Positions 43,362 through 52,038 are shown, numbered from the stretch's first letter. The stretch: DNA of 64,000 nucleotides from JAVBNN01 sp031551525 (GCA_031551525.1 JAVBNN010000023.1:1-64000); one strand, 5' to 3'. Translations and numbers: made by a program. Notes: generated by a model not told the origin, from the letters alone.

Positions 43362-43446
43362 TAAGACAACCTTATTGGAGGTTCTTGATGTTTCTATAAC
43401 ACAGAGCTTAAGCCTGCCTCACAAAGCCAGCCTGAGGTAGGTAGTT

Positions 43447-44301
43447 TTACTTTAACTTTTGTAGAACGTTCGCTAAACCTGATTGCAAAAAAATCCCCTG
43501 CCCACCTAAATCATACATTGTTCGCACATCATCCCTGTTGATGCGCACCAGCGTCGCCTTCGGCAGCATGCCCGCCATCTGTTCAAAGGGGAAGCGGATA
43601 ATACCGGGTGTGTTGAAACCAACACCAAGTTCCAGGAAAACGAGGCGTTTGTTCCGCCTATTCTTGATAAATGTTTCGTAGTCACCCATATTCTTCATGT
43701 GCGGTGCTTCTACAAAGGTATGGTCGCAGCGTAGGTTTGGCGCCATCAGCGCGCCGCATTTCGGGCAATGCGGTGCCTCCGGCCGGATTTCAAAGGGGGT
43801 TGGCATATGCGCCACCATGCCCTGCACCATTTCACGGTTTGGATATACCGCGTCACTGCACGGCACCGAGCACTGGAAGAGGGCGTAGTCGCCCTGCGGC
43901 GCGAAAATCTTGTCCTTCGGAAATCCTGCCTTTTCCAGTTGTCCGTCCACGTTGGTTGTCACGATGAAATAATCTTTGCTATGGGCCAGCGTGAATAAAT
44001 CCACATAGGGTAACAGCACATTGGCTTCATAACGGATGTGCCAGATGTGCCGCGCCCAAAAACCCCAAAATACTGTGGCATTTTTCTCCTGCAGGGTATT
44101 CGGCCAAAAACTGCCCATGATTTCCATAATAGAATGTTGGCCCTGCGCGGCATATTCCGGATACCACTTTTCTGCCAGCGCCGGGTCGGCATAGTTCAAT
44201 CCGCCCGCCGCCGTGAGGCCGCTTCCCACGCCAATCACCAGCGCGTCGGCATTCTTTATCAAGGCTTTTGCCCGAATCACATCATCCGAGTAGTTTTTCA
44301 T
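43447..44301 (-). CDS. class M sirtuin (SirTM-type protein ADP-ribosyltransferase)
   Basis: 284 residues of the SIR2 fold. NAD-binding GVGSGLTAAGGL is near residue 24-35; N117 and D119 are in TTNVDG; and the catalytic His of deacylases is replaced by Gln136 in FAPQGDYAL. This Asn/Gln pattern marks the SirTM class, which ADP-ribosylates lipoylated GcvH-like protein in Staphylococcus and Streptococcus. Zinc Cys pairs follow (CSVPC and CPKCG). It overlaps the macrodomain gene by 20 bp, so writer and eraser are cotranslated. No GcvH-L or lipoate ligase gene is nearby, so its target is unknown. Confidence 0.88.
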   Translation of the reverse strand: MKNYSDDVIRAKALIKNADALVIGVGSGLTAAGGLNYADPALAEKWYPEYAAQGQHSIMEIMGSFWPNTLQEKNATVFWGFWARHIWHIRYEANVLLPYVDLFTLAHSKDYFIVTTNVDGQLEKAGFPKDKIFAPQGDYALFQCSVPCSDAVYPNREMVQGMVAHMPTPFEIRPEAPHCPKCGALMAPNLRCDHTFVEAPHMKNMGDYETFIKNRRNKRLVFLELGVGFNTPGIIRFPFEQMAGMLPKATLVRINRDDVRTMYDLGGQGIFLQSGLANVLQKLK

Positions 44302-45031
44302 AGATGCGCCTGTCTGTGTCCTTGAAAACGTTAAAAATCACCTTGATGGGATAAGCCTGCACAAAATCCCGTACTACGGAGACGGCGACCTCGGCGGCCC
44401 TGTCATTCGGAAAATGGAACTCACCGGTGGAAATGCAGCAAAAAGCCACAGATTGCAAGGAGTGCTGCGTAGCCAACACAAGGCAGGCGCGATAACAATC
44501 AGCCAGCAATTCGCAGTCACGCGCAGTCACCTTATTGGTAATGATAGGACCTACCGTGTGCAGCACGTATTTGCTGGGCAGGTTGTACGCGCTTGTAATT
44601 TTCGCTTGGCCGGTTGGCTCCGGGTGACCCTGTCGCGCCATTATGTCAGCGCACTCCAGCCGCAGTTGCACGCCGGCAAAGGTATGGATAGCATTGTCGA
44701 TGCAAACGTGGTTTGGCACAAAACAGCCCAGCATTCCACTGTTGGCAGCGTTCACAATAGCATCTACTCTCAGGGTGGTAATGTCACCCTGCCAAAGGTA
44801 GAGGGCATTCTCAACCGGCTGCAAATCCTCTAAGCCTGTATTGTTCTTTTCACTGGCCATGGTTTGCAGCATGGCGTCTTGTACCTCTAGAAATTCATCA
44901 CTGACAGGAGTAGGCTTGCGTACGTTCACCAGCGCGCGAAATAGCCGCCATTTACCATCCGTGTCCGGCGGAATAGCCGCCGCTGGAGACAGATCGCGGA
45001 TCAGAAAAGCCAATTGTGCGTCTCTCGTCAT
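44282..45031 (-). CDS. zinc-containing macrodomain (protein ADP-ribose hydrolase)
   Basis: 249 residues: a helical N-terminal extension of about 75 residues, then a macrodomain with NAANSGMLGCFVPNH. C103, H108 and C110 (LGCFVPNHVCIDN) form the zinc site special to the SirTM-linked macrodomains. ISTGEFHFPNDRAAEVA is the second ADP-ribose loop. These enzymes remove the ADP-ribose that SirTM adds. A CAGGAG site precedes the ATG. It lies about 58 bp after the PPOX gene. Confidence 0.9.
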   Translation of the reverse strand: MTRDAQLAFLIRDLSPAAAIPPDTDGKWRLFRALVNVRKPTPVSDEFLEVQDAMLQTMASEKNNTGLEDLQPVENALYLWQGDITTLRVDAIVNAANSGMLGCFVPNHVCIDNAIHTFAGVQLRLECADIMARQGHPEPTGQAKITSAYNLPSKYVLHTVGPIITNKVTARDCELLADCYRACLVLATQHSLQSVAFCCISTGEFHFPNDRAAEVAVSVVRDFVQAYPIKVIFNVFKDTDRRIYEKLLG

Positions 45032-45049
45032 AGTTTGCTCCTGAAATGC

Positions 45050-45079
45050 CCTTGCCCCGCCGCAAAAGGCAGGGCAAGG
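45050..45079 (-). other. intercistronic hairpin before the macrodomain gene
   Basis: An 8-bp stem (ccttgccc / gggcaagg) between PPOX and the macrodomain genes with no T-run on the minus strand; probably sets relative expression rather than ending transcription. Confidence 0.4.
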
Positions 45080-45089
45080 CGTTTATTTA

Positions 45090-45494
45090 TTACAAAATAA
45101 AAGTGTGTGGAGGATTGCCGGAAAAGTCCGAAAGGGTGGCGCTGCCCTGTGTCAAATAAAATACCGCAAAGTCGGAATTGTCGCCAGTCTTGTAAATAGA
45201 ACGCACAAATTCATTTTGTGTGACAATACGCCTTTTGATGGAAAGGTCGTCGGCAAATACCACTCTAGCGGCCAGCCGCAACCACACGTTTTCCGGCGAG
45301 GACGCGGACAGTTCAAGCCACGGCTGCTTTTGCAGTTCGGCATATACATCCTTTTTGTTACCGGTACAGAACCACAACTTGCCCCCGTCTTCCAGCATGA
45401 ACTGGAAGGGCCGCACTTTGGGTTTGCCGTCCAGTCCTACAGTGGCGAGAAACTGGACGGGGTTGGCCTGTAAGAAATCAATAATCGGCTGCAT
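45090..45494 (-). CDS. PPOX-family flavin-binding protein
   Basis: 134 residues of the split-barrel FMN-binding fold (FLATVGLDGKPKVRPFQF, LWFCTGNKKDVYAELQ). It starts three bases after the preceding stop with no good ribosome site, so it is translationally coupled to the NAD(P)-binding gene. Redox partners are unknown. It resembles proteins annotated as pyridoxamine 5'-phosphate oxidase-like, but pyridoxamine is unlikely to be the substrate. Confidence 0.85.
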   Translation of the reverse strand: MQPIIDFLQANPVQFLATVGLDGKPKVRPFQFMLEDGGKLWFCTGNKKDVYAELQKQPWLELSASSPENVWLRLAARVVFADDLSIKRRIVTQNEFVRSIYKTGDNSDFAVFYLTQGSATLSDFSGNPPHTFIL

Positions 45495-45497
45495 GGC

Positions 45498-46130
45498 CTA
45501 CTCTGCCACGACGGTAAAACGTTGTCCCACGTGCTTGCCGCTCTCGGCCTCGTCCACCATGGCAATAGCATAGTCGGCATAGCTTATCTGGCTCTCACCC
45601 TTGCTATTGACCAGCAGTTCGTCGCCGCCAGCGGTATAGCCGCCGGTACGCGGTCCATCGGCTACAAAATTGGCCGAGGGGCTGAGGTATGTCCACTTTA
45701 CGTCAGTGCGGCTGCGCAGCGCGTCGAAAGCCGCACCCATATTATTAGCCAAGGGCTTGAACATATCGGGGAAATCGGGGGTATCCATCACGCGCATTGT
45801 GTGGCCCGGGTCAACATACAGGCTGCCTGCGCCGCCTACCACGAGGAGACGGTTGGGCTTTCCTGCCAGCAGGTCGGCCAGATATTTCAGCGATGTCTGG
45901 TGCTGTCCAAGCGTTTCGGGCGTCCATGCGCCAAAGGCGTCGATGATGACATCGTTGCCCTTAACGTCTTCATAGGTCAGGGCAAACAGGTCTTTTGCAA
46001 GCACCTTCCCCGGTTCGGTCGCTTTGGCGGCGTCGCGCACAATGGCGGTCACTTCATGGCCGCGCGAAAGGGCTTCCTTCACTATAAGGCTCCCGGCTTT
46101 CCCATTTGCACCTATTACTGCGATTTTCAT
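45498..46130 (-). CDS. NAD(P)-binding reductase, atypical SDR (YwnB/NmrA-like)
   Basis: 210 residues. A Rossmann glycine motif, IGANGKAGSLIVKEAL, opens the protein, and VVGGAGSLYVDPG follows; the usual SDR Tyr-Lys pair is not evident, as in the NAD(P)H-binding atypical SDRs. GGAGG eight bases before the ATG at 46130 fixes the start. It is divergent from the hxlR gene and likely controlled by it. Confidence 0.87.
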   Translation of the reverse strand: MKIAVIGANGKAGSLIVKEALSRGHEVTAIVRDAAKATEPGKVLAKDLFALTYEDVKGNDVIIDAFGAWTPETLGQHQTSLKYLADLLAGKPNRLLVVGGAGSLYVDPGHTMRVMDTPDFPDMFKPLANNMGAAFDALRSRTDVKWTYLSPSANFVADGPRTGGYTAGGDELLVNSKGESQISYADYAIAMVDEAESGKHVGQRFTVVAE

Positions 46131-46159
46131 AATTATTACCTCCACTGGTTTTTGTAGAC

Positions 46160-46188
46160 TTGACGTTCTTGGTCTCTAAGTATATGAT
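46160..46188 (+). promoter_or_regulatory. promoter of hxlR-type gene
   Basis: TTGACG, 17-bp spacer, TATGAT. Its -10 overlaps the -10 of the divergent promoter. Confidence 0.65.
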
Positions 46189-46212
46189 AGCCTTAAATAT
46201 ATTAATGGTAAA
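46184..46212 (-). promoter_or_regulatory. promoter of the reductase-PPOX-macrodomain-sirtuin unit
   Basis: Minus strand TTTACC, 17-bp spacer, TATCAT. It overlaps the divergent promoter, so the two units compete for polymerase. Confidence 0.55.
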
Positions 46213-46232
46213 GTAGGCACCCAAAAGTGCCG

Positions 46233-46252
46233 TAGTATCTTTTGAGATACTA
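46233..46252. promoter_or_regulatory. HxlR operator candidate
   Basis: Perfect inverted repeat TAGTATCT-tttg-AGATACTA between the divergent promoters and the hxlR gene. A second small dyad (ggcac / gtgcc) lies at 46216-46231. Confidence 0.6.
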
Positions 46253-46284
46253 TTGAAAATAGAAAAACTTCGGAGGAATATGCC

Positions 46285-46611
46285 ATGCTGAAAAATTATA
46301 ACTTGCCCGCCTGCCCGGTGGAAACGGCACTCTCTTTGATGGGTGACCGCTGGAAGGTGCTGATTGTACGCGACTTGTTAAATGGCACTATGCGTTTTGG
46401 AGAACTGAAAAAATCCCTCACCGGCATCACGCAGAAGGTGCTTACGCAGCATCTGCGCAATATGGAGGAGAACGGCCTTGTGAAAAGAAAAGTATATGCC
46501 GAAGTGCCGCCACGCGTGGAATATTCCCTAACTGAAATTGGGCACAGCCTCAAGCCTATTCATGATGCTATGTGGAAATGGGGCGAGGAGTACAAAGCCA
46601 ATATAAAGTGA
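46285..46611 (+). CDS. HxlR-family transcriptional regulator
   Basis: 108 residues. The family opening CPVETALSLMGDRWKVLIVRDLL, with Cys10 near the N-terminus often used for redox or electrophile sensing, is followed by a winged helix (ITQKVLTQHLRNMEENGLV). It starts at ATG behind GGAGGA. It faces the reductase gene, so it probably senses an oxidant or electrophile handled by those enzymes. Confidence 0.9.
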   Translation: MLKNYNLPACPVETALSLMGDRWKVLIVRDLLNGTMRFGELKKSLTGITQKVLTQHLRNMEENGLVKRKVYAEVPPRVEYSLTEIGHSLKPIHDAMWKWGEEYKANIK

Positions 46612-46852
46612 TAATCTGTGGCATAGCGTTGAAATGCAGACATCCTCTCAGCGAGACGTCCGGTATAGGGCGCTTGTGGCAAATACTTCTACTCTACGCT
46701 GTAAGCCTTTTGCGGCCATTTGGCTCATGCAAATGTTAATATCCTAATGCCTCTCGGAGACATCAAACAAGCTGGCGAAGCCCAGAAGACAAGGAGATAC
46801 CGTTGCTGTCCCACTCGTTTGTGTGTATTACCATTAACTTTTAATCGTATAA
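46612..46852. other. intergenic region, no supportable gene
   Basis: About 240 bp after hxlR without a start-plus-ribosome-site frame. Confidence 0.35.
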
Positions 46853-46872
46853 ACCACTTGAGGTTTTTTTGA
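46853..46872 (+). repeat. 20-bp direct repeat, copy 2
   Basis: Perfect match to 41332-41351. Confidence 0.7.
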
Positions 46873-46893
46873 GGTTTTTTCGCATAAAAAGCA

Positions 46894-46928
46894 CAAAAAG
46901 GCAGGTTCCGAAAATTCTCGGAACCTGC
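46894..46928 (-). terminator. terminator of a vestigial RNA gene
   Basis: A 10-bp stem (gcaggttccg / cggaacctgc) and a T-run on the minus strand. No gene precedes it; the bases before it (agcaaagcag) match those after the intact tRNA-Gly. Confidence 0.75.
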
Positions 46929-46934
46929 TTTGCT

Positions 46935-47026
46935 ACTGTTTAAACACAAATCTAGTATTTTATCTTATACACCCGCTTACAAGTTGGAAGCATTATCGAT
47001 ATAGCATATACGGCGCATTTTGGCAA
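46935..47026 (-). pseudogene. vestigial tRNA-Gly locus
   Basis: A minus-strand promoter (TTGCCA at 47021-47026, 17-bp spacer, TATATC at 46998-47003) is followed after 21 bp by GCGGGTGTA (46968-46976), the first nine bases of the tRNA-Gly, then about 40 bp of unrelated sequence and the terminator. The spacing from -10 to the tRNA end matches the intact gene (20 bp). The tRNA body is missing. Confidence 0.45.
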
Positions 47027-47038
47027 TTCGGCTTTTCT

Positions 47039-47683
47039 TTAACCGGGTTCGTCTGTTAAACCGGACAGAGCAAGAAATCTTTCCTGACTAGCCGTCACTT
47101 CTTTTTTCTTATAGGAAAAAGCCTGGTCAAAACGCTCCACGTCCGCTTCTTTTACTATAAAAGCGGAGCTGGTGCCTAGCCGCCCGGGCGGGCCACCCAG
47201 CGCACCTTCTGCAAGCTCAAAAGCCAGGAGCGCTTTGAGGTATTCTCCGTCCGGCGTACTGATATGGTATCTTGCAGCGCCGGTAAAAGCAACCCTTTGG
47301 TAATATTCTGGATCACCGTAGATAAGGATGGCTTTAAAACCCATATCAGCGGCGATTCTTCGGGAGTGCTCGATAAGTGCCAATCCTATGCCCTGACCCT
47401 GTCGTTCCGGCAGCACGCTCAGTGGGCCAAAAGTCACTGTTTCTATGCTTTCTCCATCGCCCTTTACTACCGCAGAACGGCTATAGACTATACTCCCAAC
47501 CAGCCGCCCATCGCTAAACGCGACTAAAGAAAGTTCCGGGATAAAGTCCGGGCACTGCCGCAGTTTATGTAAAATAAAATGTTCCGAACAGCCCGGCTTG
47601 TATACATTCCAGAAGGCTTCCCTGGTCAGTTCTTCCACCTGTTTGTATTCGGTCGGTTTTTCCCGGCGTATTTCAAGATTCAT
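47039..47683 (-). CDS. GNAT-family N-acetyltransferase
   Basis: 214 residues. The acetyl-CoA loop is RQGQGIGLALIEH and the fold follows the GNAT order (EVEELTREAFW-type helix, then LVGSIVYSRS). The C-terminal third (LGGPPGRLGTSSAF...) is typical of YhbS-like members. The substrate is unknown. The ATG at 47683, with AAGGA upstream, is preferred; it lies ten bases after the RND pump gene, so it probably belongs to that operon. Confidence 0.85.
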   Translation of the reverse strand: MNLEIRREKPTEYKQVEELTREAFWNVYKPGCSEHFILHKLRQCPDFIPELSLVAFSDGRLVGSIVYSRSAVVKGDGESIETVTFGPLSVLPERQGQGIGLALIEHSRRIAADMGFKAILIYGDPEYYQRVAFTGAARYHISTPDGEYLKALLAFELAEGALGGPPGRLGTSSAFIVKEADVERFDQAFSYKKKEVTASQERFLALSGLTDEPG

Positions 47684-47693
47684 ATCTTCGTCC

Positions 47694-50600
47694 TTACATA
47701 TCAAGGTCGCTTATTTTCCGTTTAGTCATTTCTTTGCCGTGCTTTTCACCCCATCCTTCCAGCATCAGGTAGGCCACCGGCACTACGATCAAGGTCAAGA
47801 TGGTCGAGGTTGTTATGCCGCCGACCATGGCCACACCCATCGATTGCCTCAGTTCAGCGCCCGCGCCGATACCTAACGCGATGGGCATCATAGCGAGTAT
47901 TGTGGAAAAAGTAGTCATCAGTATCGGCCGTAAACGCAGGGAGCCGGCTTCTATCAGAGCTGCCCTTATAGATAGCCCTTCCTCACGGCCCTGATTGGCG
48001 TAGTCGACCAAGAGTATAGCGTTTTTCGTAACCACACCCAGCAGCATGATGATGCCGATCAAAGACATCATATTGATGGTCTGTCCGGCCACCATCAAAC
48101 CTAAAATGGCGCCAATGATGGAAAACGGCAAAGACAGCATGATGATGACCGGCTGTGTAAAGCTTTCAAACTGGGCGGCCAGCACCATATAGATCATGAC
48201 AACAGCGATCAAGAGCGCCTTTTGTATTTCGCGGAAAGCATCCGTCATCATGGTACCTTGCCCGATGAATTTATAACGGTAGCCGAGCGGCATGTTCATC
48301 TCGGGCAGCAGCTGGTCGCGCGTCTGGTCGAGTATCTCGCCCGGCGACACGCCTATGGCATTGGCATATACTATGACCTGCCTTTGCCGGTCTTCGCGGT
48401 CGATCTGGGTCGGGCCAGAGGTCAGACGCACATCGGCGATATCTCCAAGCCGTACGAAGTTGCCTCCGCTGGCCGGCACCCTGATATCCGCCACATCGTT
48501 TATGTTCACCCGGTGCTGTTCCGCCAGGCGGACAAGTATTTCATAGTTTTCATCACCGACAGTAAAACGATTTTTCGTCTTATTCCCGGAAAACGCCGTT
48601 TCGATAAGTTTGCCCATTGTCTGGGCATTCGCCCCCACTGCCGCAGCTTTGTCGGGATTCAGCCTGATAGACACCGTTGGTTCGAACTCTGAACTTGAGA
48701 TGTCAACGTCAGTCGCGCCCTGGGTGGATCGCAACTTGGTCGCCAGCTCGTTGGCGTATCTATTCAATTCATCGAGTTCTGAGCCCCTCAGACCTACCTG
48801 CACAGGACGCTGATCGCCGCGTCCGCCGCCCTGATTGGACAGTACCGCCACTTTTAGTCCGGTGATGTTGCGGAATTTCGCGCGCAGTTCGTCCATGATC
48901 TGCATCATACTGCGATCGCGCTCATGGCTGGGCACAAGTTTGACGTTTATCGTGCCTTCATATACAGGGCGACGCGAGCCGCCGATATTAAGATTGACCA
49001 CCTGCACACCCTTTGTTTCCATGAGGGCCTTTTCCAACGGAGCAGACAAGTCTTTCATCTTGTCTATGGACGTCCCGGCCGGGGCTTTCATGCTGACGGA
49101 AAACTCTCCCGAGTCATAGGTCGGCTGGAACTCTTTGCCCATAAAAGGCGTGAGGAAAATATTAAAGCCCAAAGACAATATAGCGATTATAAAGACCATT
49201 TTCGGCCGGTCGAGCGCCCATTCAAGCATCTCCAAGTATAAATCCTTGGTTTTTTGGAAATATTCCTCAAACTTATCAAGGGATACCTGCAACCATCTGG
49301 GCCGGTTGGCTTCTTTTTCGTCATCAGTGACGTTCTTCAGCCAGTAGGCCGACAGCATGGGCGTCAAAGTAAAGGCGACCAAAAGGGAAAAGGCTATGGC
49401 AAAGGCTACCGTTAGTCCAAATTGCTTGAACATCTGCCCGATGATCTCGCCCATGTTGCCGATCGGCACAAATACCGCCAAGAGAGAGAAGGTGGTCGCC
49501 AGTATGGCCAGCGATATCTCGGTAGTCGCCTGGTAGGCCGCTTGGAAATTGCTTTTGCCCATCTGCATATGCCGATAGATATTTTCAATAATGACTATCG
49601 CATCGTCGATCAGTATGCCGACCGCCAGCGACAGGCCCATCAAAGACATGTTGTTGAGCGTGAACTTCTGCCAGCTCATGATAGCAAAAGAAGCGACGAT
49701 CGACGTTGGTATGGCTATACCGCCAACAACGGTCGCCCGCCAGTCCCGGAGGAACATATAAGTGATAAAGAGCGCCAGAAAACCGCCAAAGATGATGGCG
49801 TTCCAGACGTCGTCCACGTTTTCCTTGATATAAAAAGACTGGTCACGCACAAGTGCCGCCTTGATGTCTGGCGGCATATCATTTTTCATAAGCAGCGACA
49901 TAGCCTCGATGACCCGGTCTGCTACATCCACCGTATTTGTACCAGATTGTTTTCTGACCAGTATGCCGACGCTTGGGCCACCGTTCGTTCTCGAATAGGT
50001 GCGCTCTTCTCCCCATCCGTCCACTACTTCGGCTACGTCGCCGAGGCGGATCAGCCGCCCACTCTGGTTGGCCACCACCACAGCCTTCAAATCGTCGATA
50101 TCGCGGTATTTGCCAACAGTCCTGACCGTCAGCTCGTTGCCGCTATCTTTTACCTTACCGCCTGGGGTATTTACATTCTCTGCGTCCACTTTATTGAGGA
50201 TGTCCTGCATGCTGATGGCATAGGATTCTAGTTTTTTCGGGTCGACCTGTATTTGCAATTCGCGCGCGCTAGCGCCGATGACCGCCACTTCAGCCACTCC
50301 ATCGAGCATCTGCAGTTCATCTTTTATAACATCTTCAACTATTTTTCTGACTTCACCGCGCTCGCGTACCGGCGATGAGAATGTATAAATCAGGATGGCC
50401 TGCGAGCTGATATCGTAACGCTGCACTATCGGCTCGTCGATATTGTCGGGCAGCGACTTTCTTATACCCGCCACCTTTTCTCGCACTTCGCTGGCCGCCT
50501 GCCGGGGGTCTATCCCCAGTTCAAACTCGAGCGTGGTCTGCGAATACCCCTCCCTGGCCATGGAAATAATCGACTTTATGCCGGATACTGACGACACCGC

Positions 50601-50801
50601 GTCCTCTACCGGCTTTGTAATGAGAGTCTCCATCTCTTCCGGCGAAGCACCGGTATAGGTGACAGTCACATTGACATAAGGAAACTCTATCTCCGGATAC
50701 AGATCCATGCCCAGATTAGGATACGCTATGCAACCAAAGACGACCAGCACCAATACGAGCATAGTCGTAAAAACCGGCCTGGCGATGAAGACTTTGATCA
50801 T
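47694..50801 (-). CDS. RND-family efflux pump (HAE1/AcrB-like)
   Basis: 1035 residues: a first membrane helix (residues about 10-30), two large periplasmic loops, and two bundles of membrane helices. Helix 4 carries the proton-relay Asp pair in VGILIDDAIVIIENI, the RND hallmark. It exports drugs or lipophilic compounds in an adaptor-dependent complex that crosses the outer membrane. No TolC-like gene is in the window. The start overlaps the adaptor stop (ATGA). Confidence 0.93.
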   Translation of the reverse strand: MIKVFIARPVFTTMLVLVLVVFGCIAYPNLGMDLYPEIEFPYVNVTVTYTGASPEEMETLITKPVEDAVSSVSGIKSIISMAREGYSQTTLEFELGIDPRQAASEVREKVAGIRKSLPDNIDEPIVQRYDISSQAILIYTFSSPVRERGEVRKIVEDVIKDELQMLDGVAEVAVIGASARELQIQVDPKKLESYAISMQDILNKVDAENVNTPGGKVKDSGNELTVRTVGKYRDIDDLKAVVVANQSGRLIRLGDVAEVVDGWGEERTYSRTNGGPSVGILVRKQSGTNTVDVADRVIEAMSLLMKNDMPPDIKAALVRDQSFYIKENVDDVWNAIIFGGFLALFITYMFLRDWRATVVGGIAIPTSIVASFAIMSWQKFTLNNMSLMGLSLAVGILIDDAIVIIENIYRHMQMGKSNFQAAYQATTEISLAILATTFSLLAVFVPIGNMGEIIGQMFKQFGLTVAFAIAFSLLVAFTLTPMLSAYWLKNVTDDEKEANRPRWLQVSLDKFEEYFQKTKDLYLEMLEWALDRPKMVFIIAILSLGFNIFLTPFMGKEFQPTYDSGEFSVSMKAPAGTSIDKMKDLSAPLEKALMETKGVQVVNLNIGGSRRPVYEGTINVKLVPSHERDRSMMQIMDELRAKFRNITGLKVAVLSNQGGGRGDQRPVQVGLRGSELDELNRYANELATKLRSTQGATDVDISSSEFEPTVSIRLNPDKAAAVGANAQTMGKLIETAFSGNKTKNRFTVGDENYEILVRLAEQHRVNINDVADIRVPASGGNFVRLGDIADVRLTSGPTQIDREDRQRQVIVYANAIGVSPGEILDQTRDQLLPEMNMPLGYRYKFIGQGTMMTDAFREIQKALLIAVVMIYMVLAAQFESFTQPVIIMLSLPFSIIGAILGLMVAGQTINMMSLIGIIMLLGVVTKNAILLVDYANQGREEGLSIRAALIEAGSLRLRPILMTTFSTILAMMPIALGIGAGAELRQSMGVAMVGGITTSTILTLIVVPVAYLMLEGWGEKHGKEMTKRKISDLDM

Positions 50802-51946
50802 TTCTTCGTACCTGCCTTCTCCCCGGAAGGCTCGTCATACTTTATCTTTACACCCTGACGCAGTTTGTTTTGACCACTGACTACGATGCGTTCGCCTTCG
50901 GAAAGGCCCTTTAGCACCTCCACCCAGCCTTCTTCCACCGCGCCCAGTTCCAGAAGTTTCTGCTGCACCACGTTATCAGCATTTACCACGTACACTGTTT
51001 TTTGGTCTTCCCGCATCACCACGGCGGTTTGCGGTATCACTACCGCACTGCGGTGTGTCTGCCCGCTCACCGATACGGCAGCATACATACCGGCGCGTAG
51101 CTGGTTGTTGGGATTGGGTACTCTTATCTCTGTCTTGAATGTACGAGCCGGCAAATCAGCCAAAGGCGAAATGCGGCTCACCTGGCCGCTGAAACTTTTT
51201 CCTTCATAGGCTGCCACGGTTATTTTGGCCGGAGCGTCCATATAGACATTACCTATCTGGCCCTCGCTGATATCCGATTTGGCCAATAGTACTGTAGTAT
51301 CAGCCACGCTGACGATCGGCGAACCGCTCTTTAAAAAAACCCCCGCCTGTACATAGCGCCGGGTCACCACGCCGTCGCGCGGCGCCCTAATAGTCAAACC
51401 GTCAAGTTTTTCTTTTAATACTTTGAGCGCTCCTTGTGCTGCCGTATAACGGCCGGCTGTCATATCTTTGCGGGATTTAGAGTTATCGACTTCTTTTTTG
51501 GATATCGCATTTTGCTCGTATAGTTTGGTGTTGCGCTCATATTCCCTCGCAGCGTCCTCGCTGTCCGCCATGGCTTCGTAAATAAGCCCTTCGGCCTGGA
51601 AAACCTGAGCACCAAGTTCCACCTTATCCATCTCCGCCAGTATTTGCCCGGCTGTTACATAATCTCCTTCATTTACGTATAACTTATCAAGCCGGCTGTC
51701 TATCTTTGGTGAAATATCCGCCGACCAGACCGGTTCGAGGTTGGCGGAAAACTTTAAAGTAGGCACGATATCCTGCCGCTTTACTATAGCTGTATCCACC
51801 GACGCGGTCGTTCCCTGGAAAACCCTGGCCGCGCGTTCCCGATTAAGTGCCATATTGCTGTAAATGCGGAACGCTACCACAGCCAGGATCGCCAGACAAA
51901 CAGCTATGCCGATGGTCACTTTTTTGTTTTTCAGCCCAAATTGCAT
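50798..51946 (-). CDS. RND periplasmic adaptor (membrane fusion protein)
   Basis: 382 residues: one N-terminal membrane anchor (residues about 10-26), a lipoyl-like half motif (LDKLYVNEGDYVTAGQILAEMD), a helical hairpin of about 100 residues, the second lipoyl half (LTIRAPRDGVVTRRYVQAG), and a beta-barrel domain. It joins the inner-membrane pump to an outer-membrane channel. A GGGGAC site precedes the ATG. Confidence 0.93.
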   Translation of the reverse strand: MQFGLKNKKVTIGIAVCLAILAVVAFRIYSNMALNRERAARVFQGTTASVDTAIVKRQDIVPTLKFSANLEPVWSADISPKIDSRLDKLYVNEGDYVTAGQILAEMDKVELGAQVFQAEGLIYEAMADSEDAAREYERNTKLYEQNAISKKEVDNSKSRKDMTAGRYTAAQGALKVLKEKLDGLTIRAPRDGVVTRRYVQAGVFLKSGSPIVSVADTTVLLAKSDISEGQIGNVYMDAPAKITVAAYEGKSFSGQVSRISPLADLPARTFKTEIRVPNPNNQLRAGMYAAVSVSGQTHRSAVVIPQTAVVMREDQKTVYVVNADNVVQQKLLELGAVEEGWVEVLKGLSEGERIVVSGQNKLRQGVKIKYDEPSGEKAGTKK

Positions 51947-51976
51947 GATAAGTCCCCTATCTTTGCACAGTTTCGT

Positions 51977-52005
51977 GTTATAAATTATTCTAGTAAAAGT
52001 GCCAA
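51977..52005 (-). promoter_or_regulatory. sigma70-type promoter of the RND operon
   Basis: Minus strand TTGGCA, 17-bp spacer, TATAAC, 30 bp upstream of the adaptor gene. Confidence 0.75.
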
Positions 52006-52038
52006 ACTCCTACACGACAAACCGAGTTCACAAAAAAT

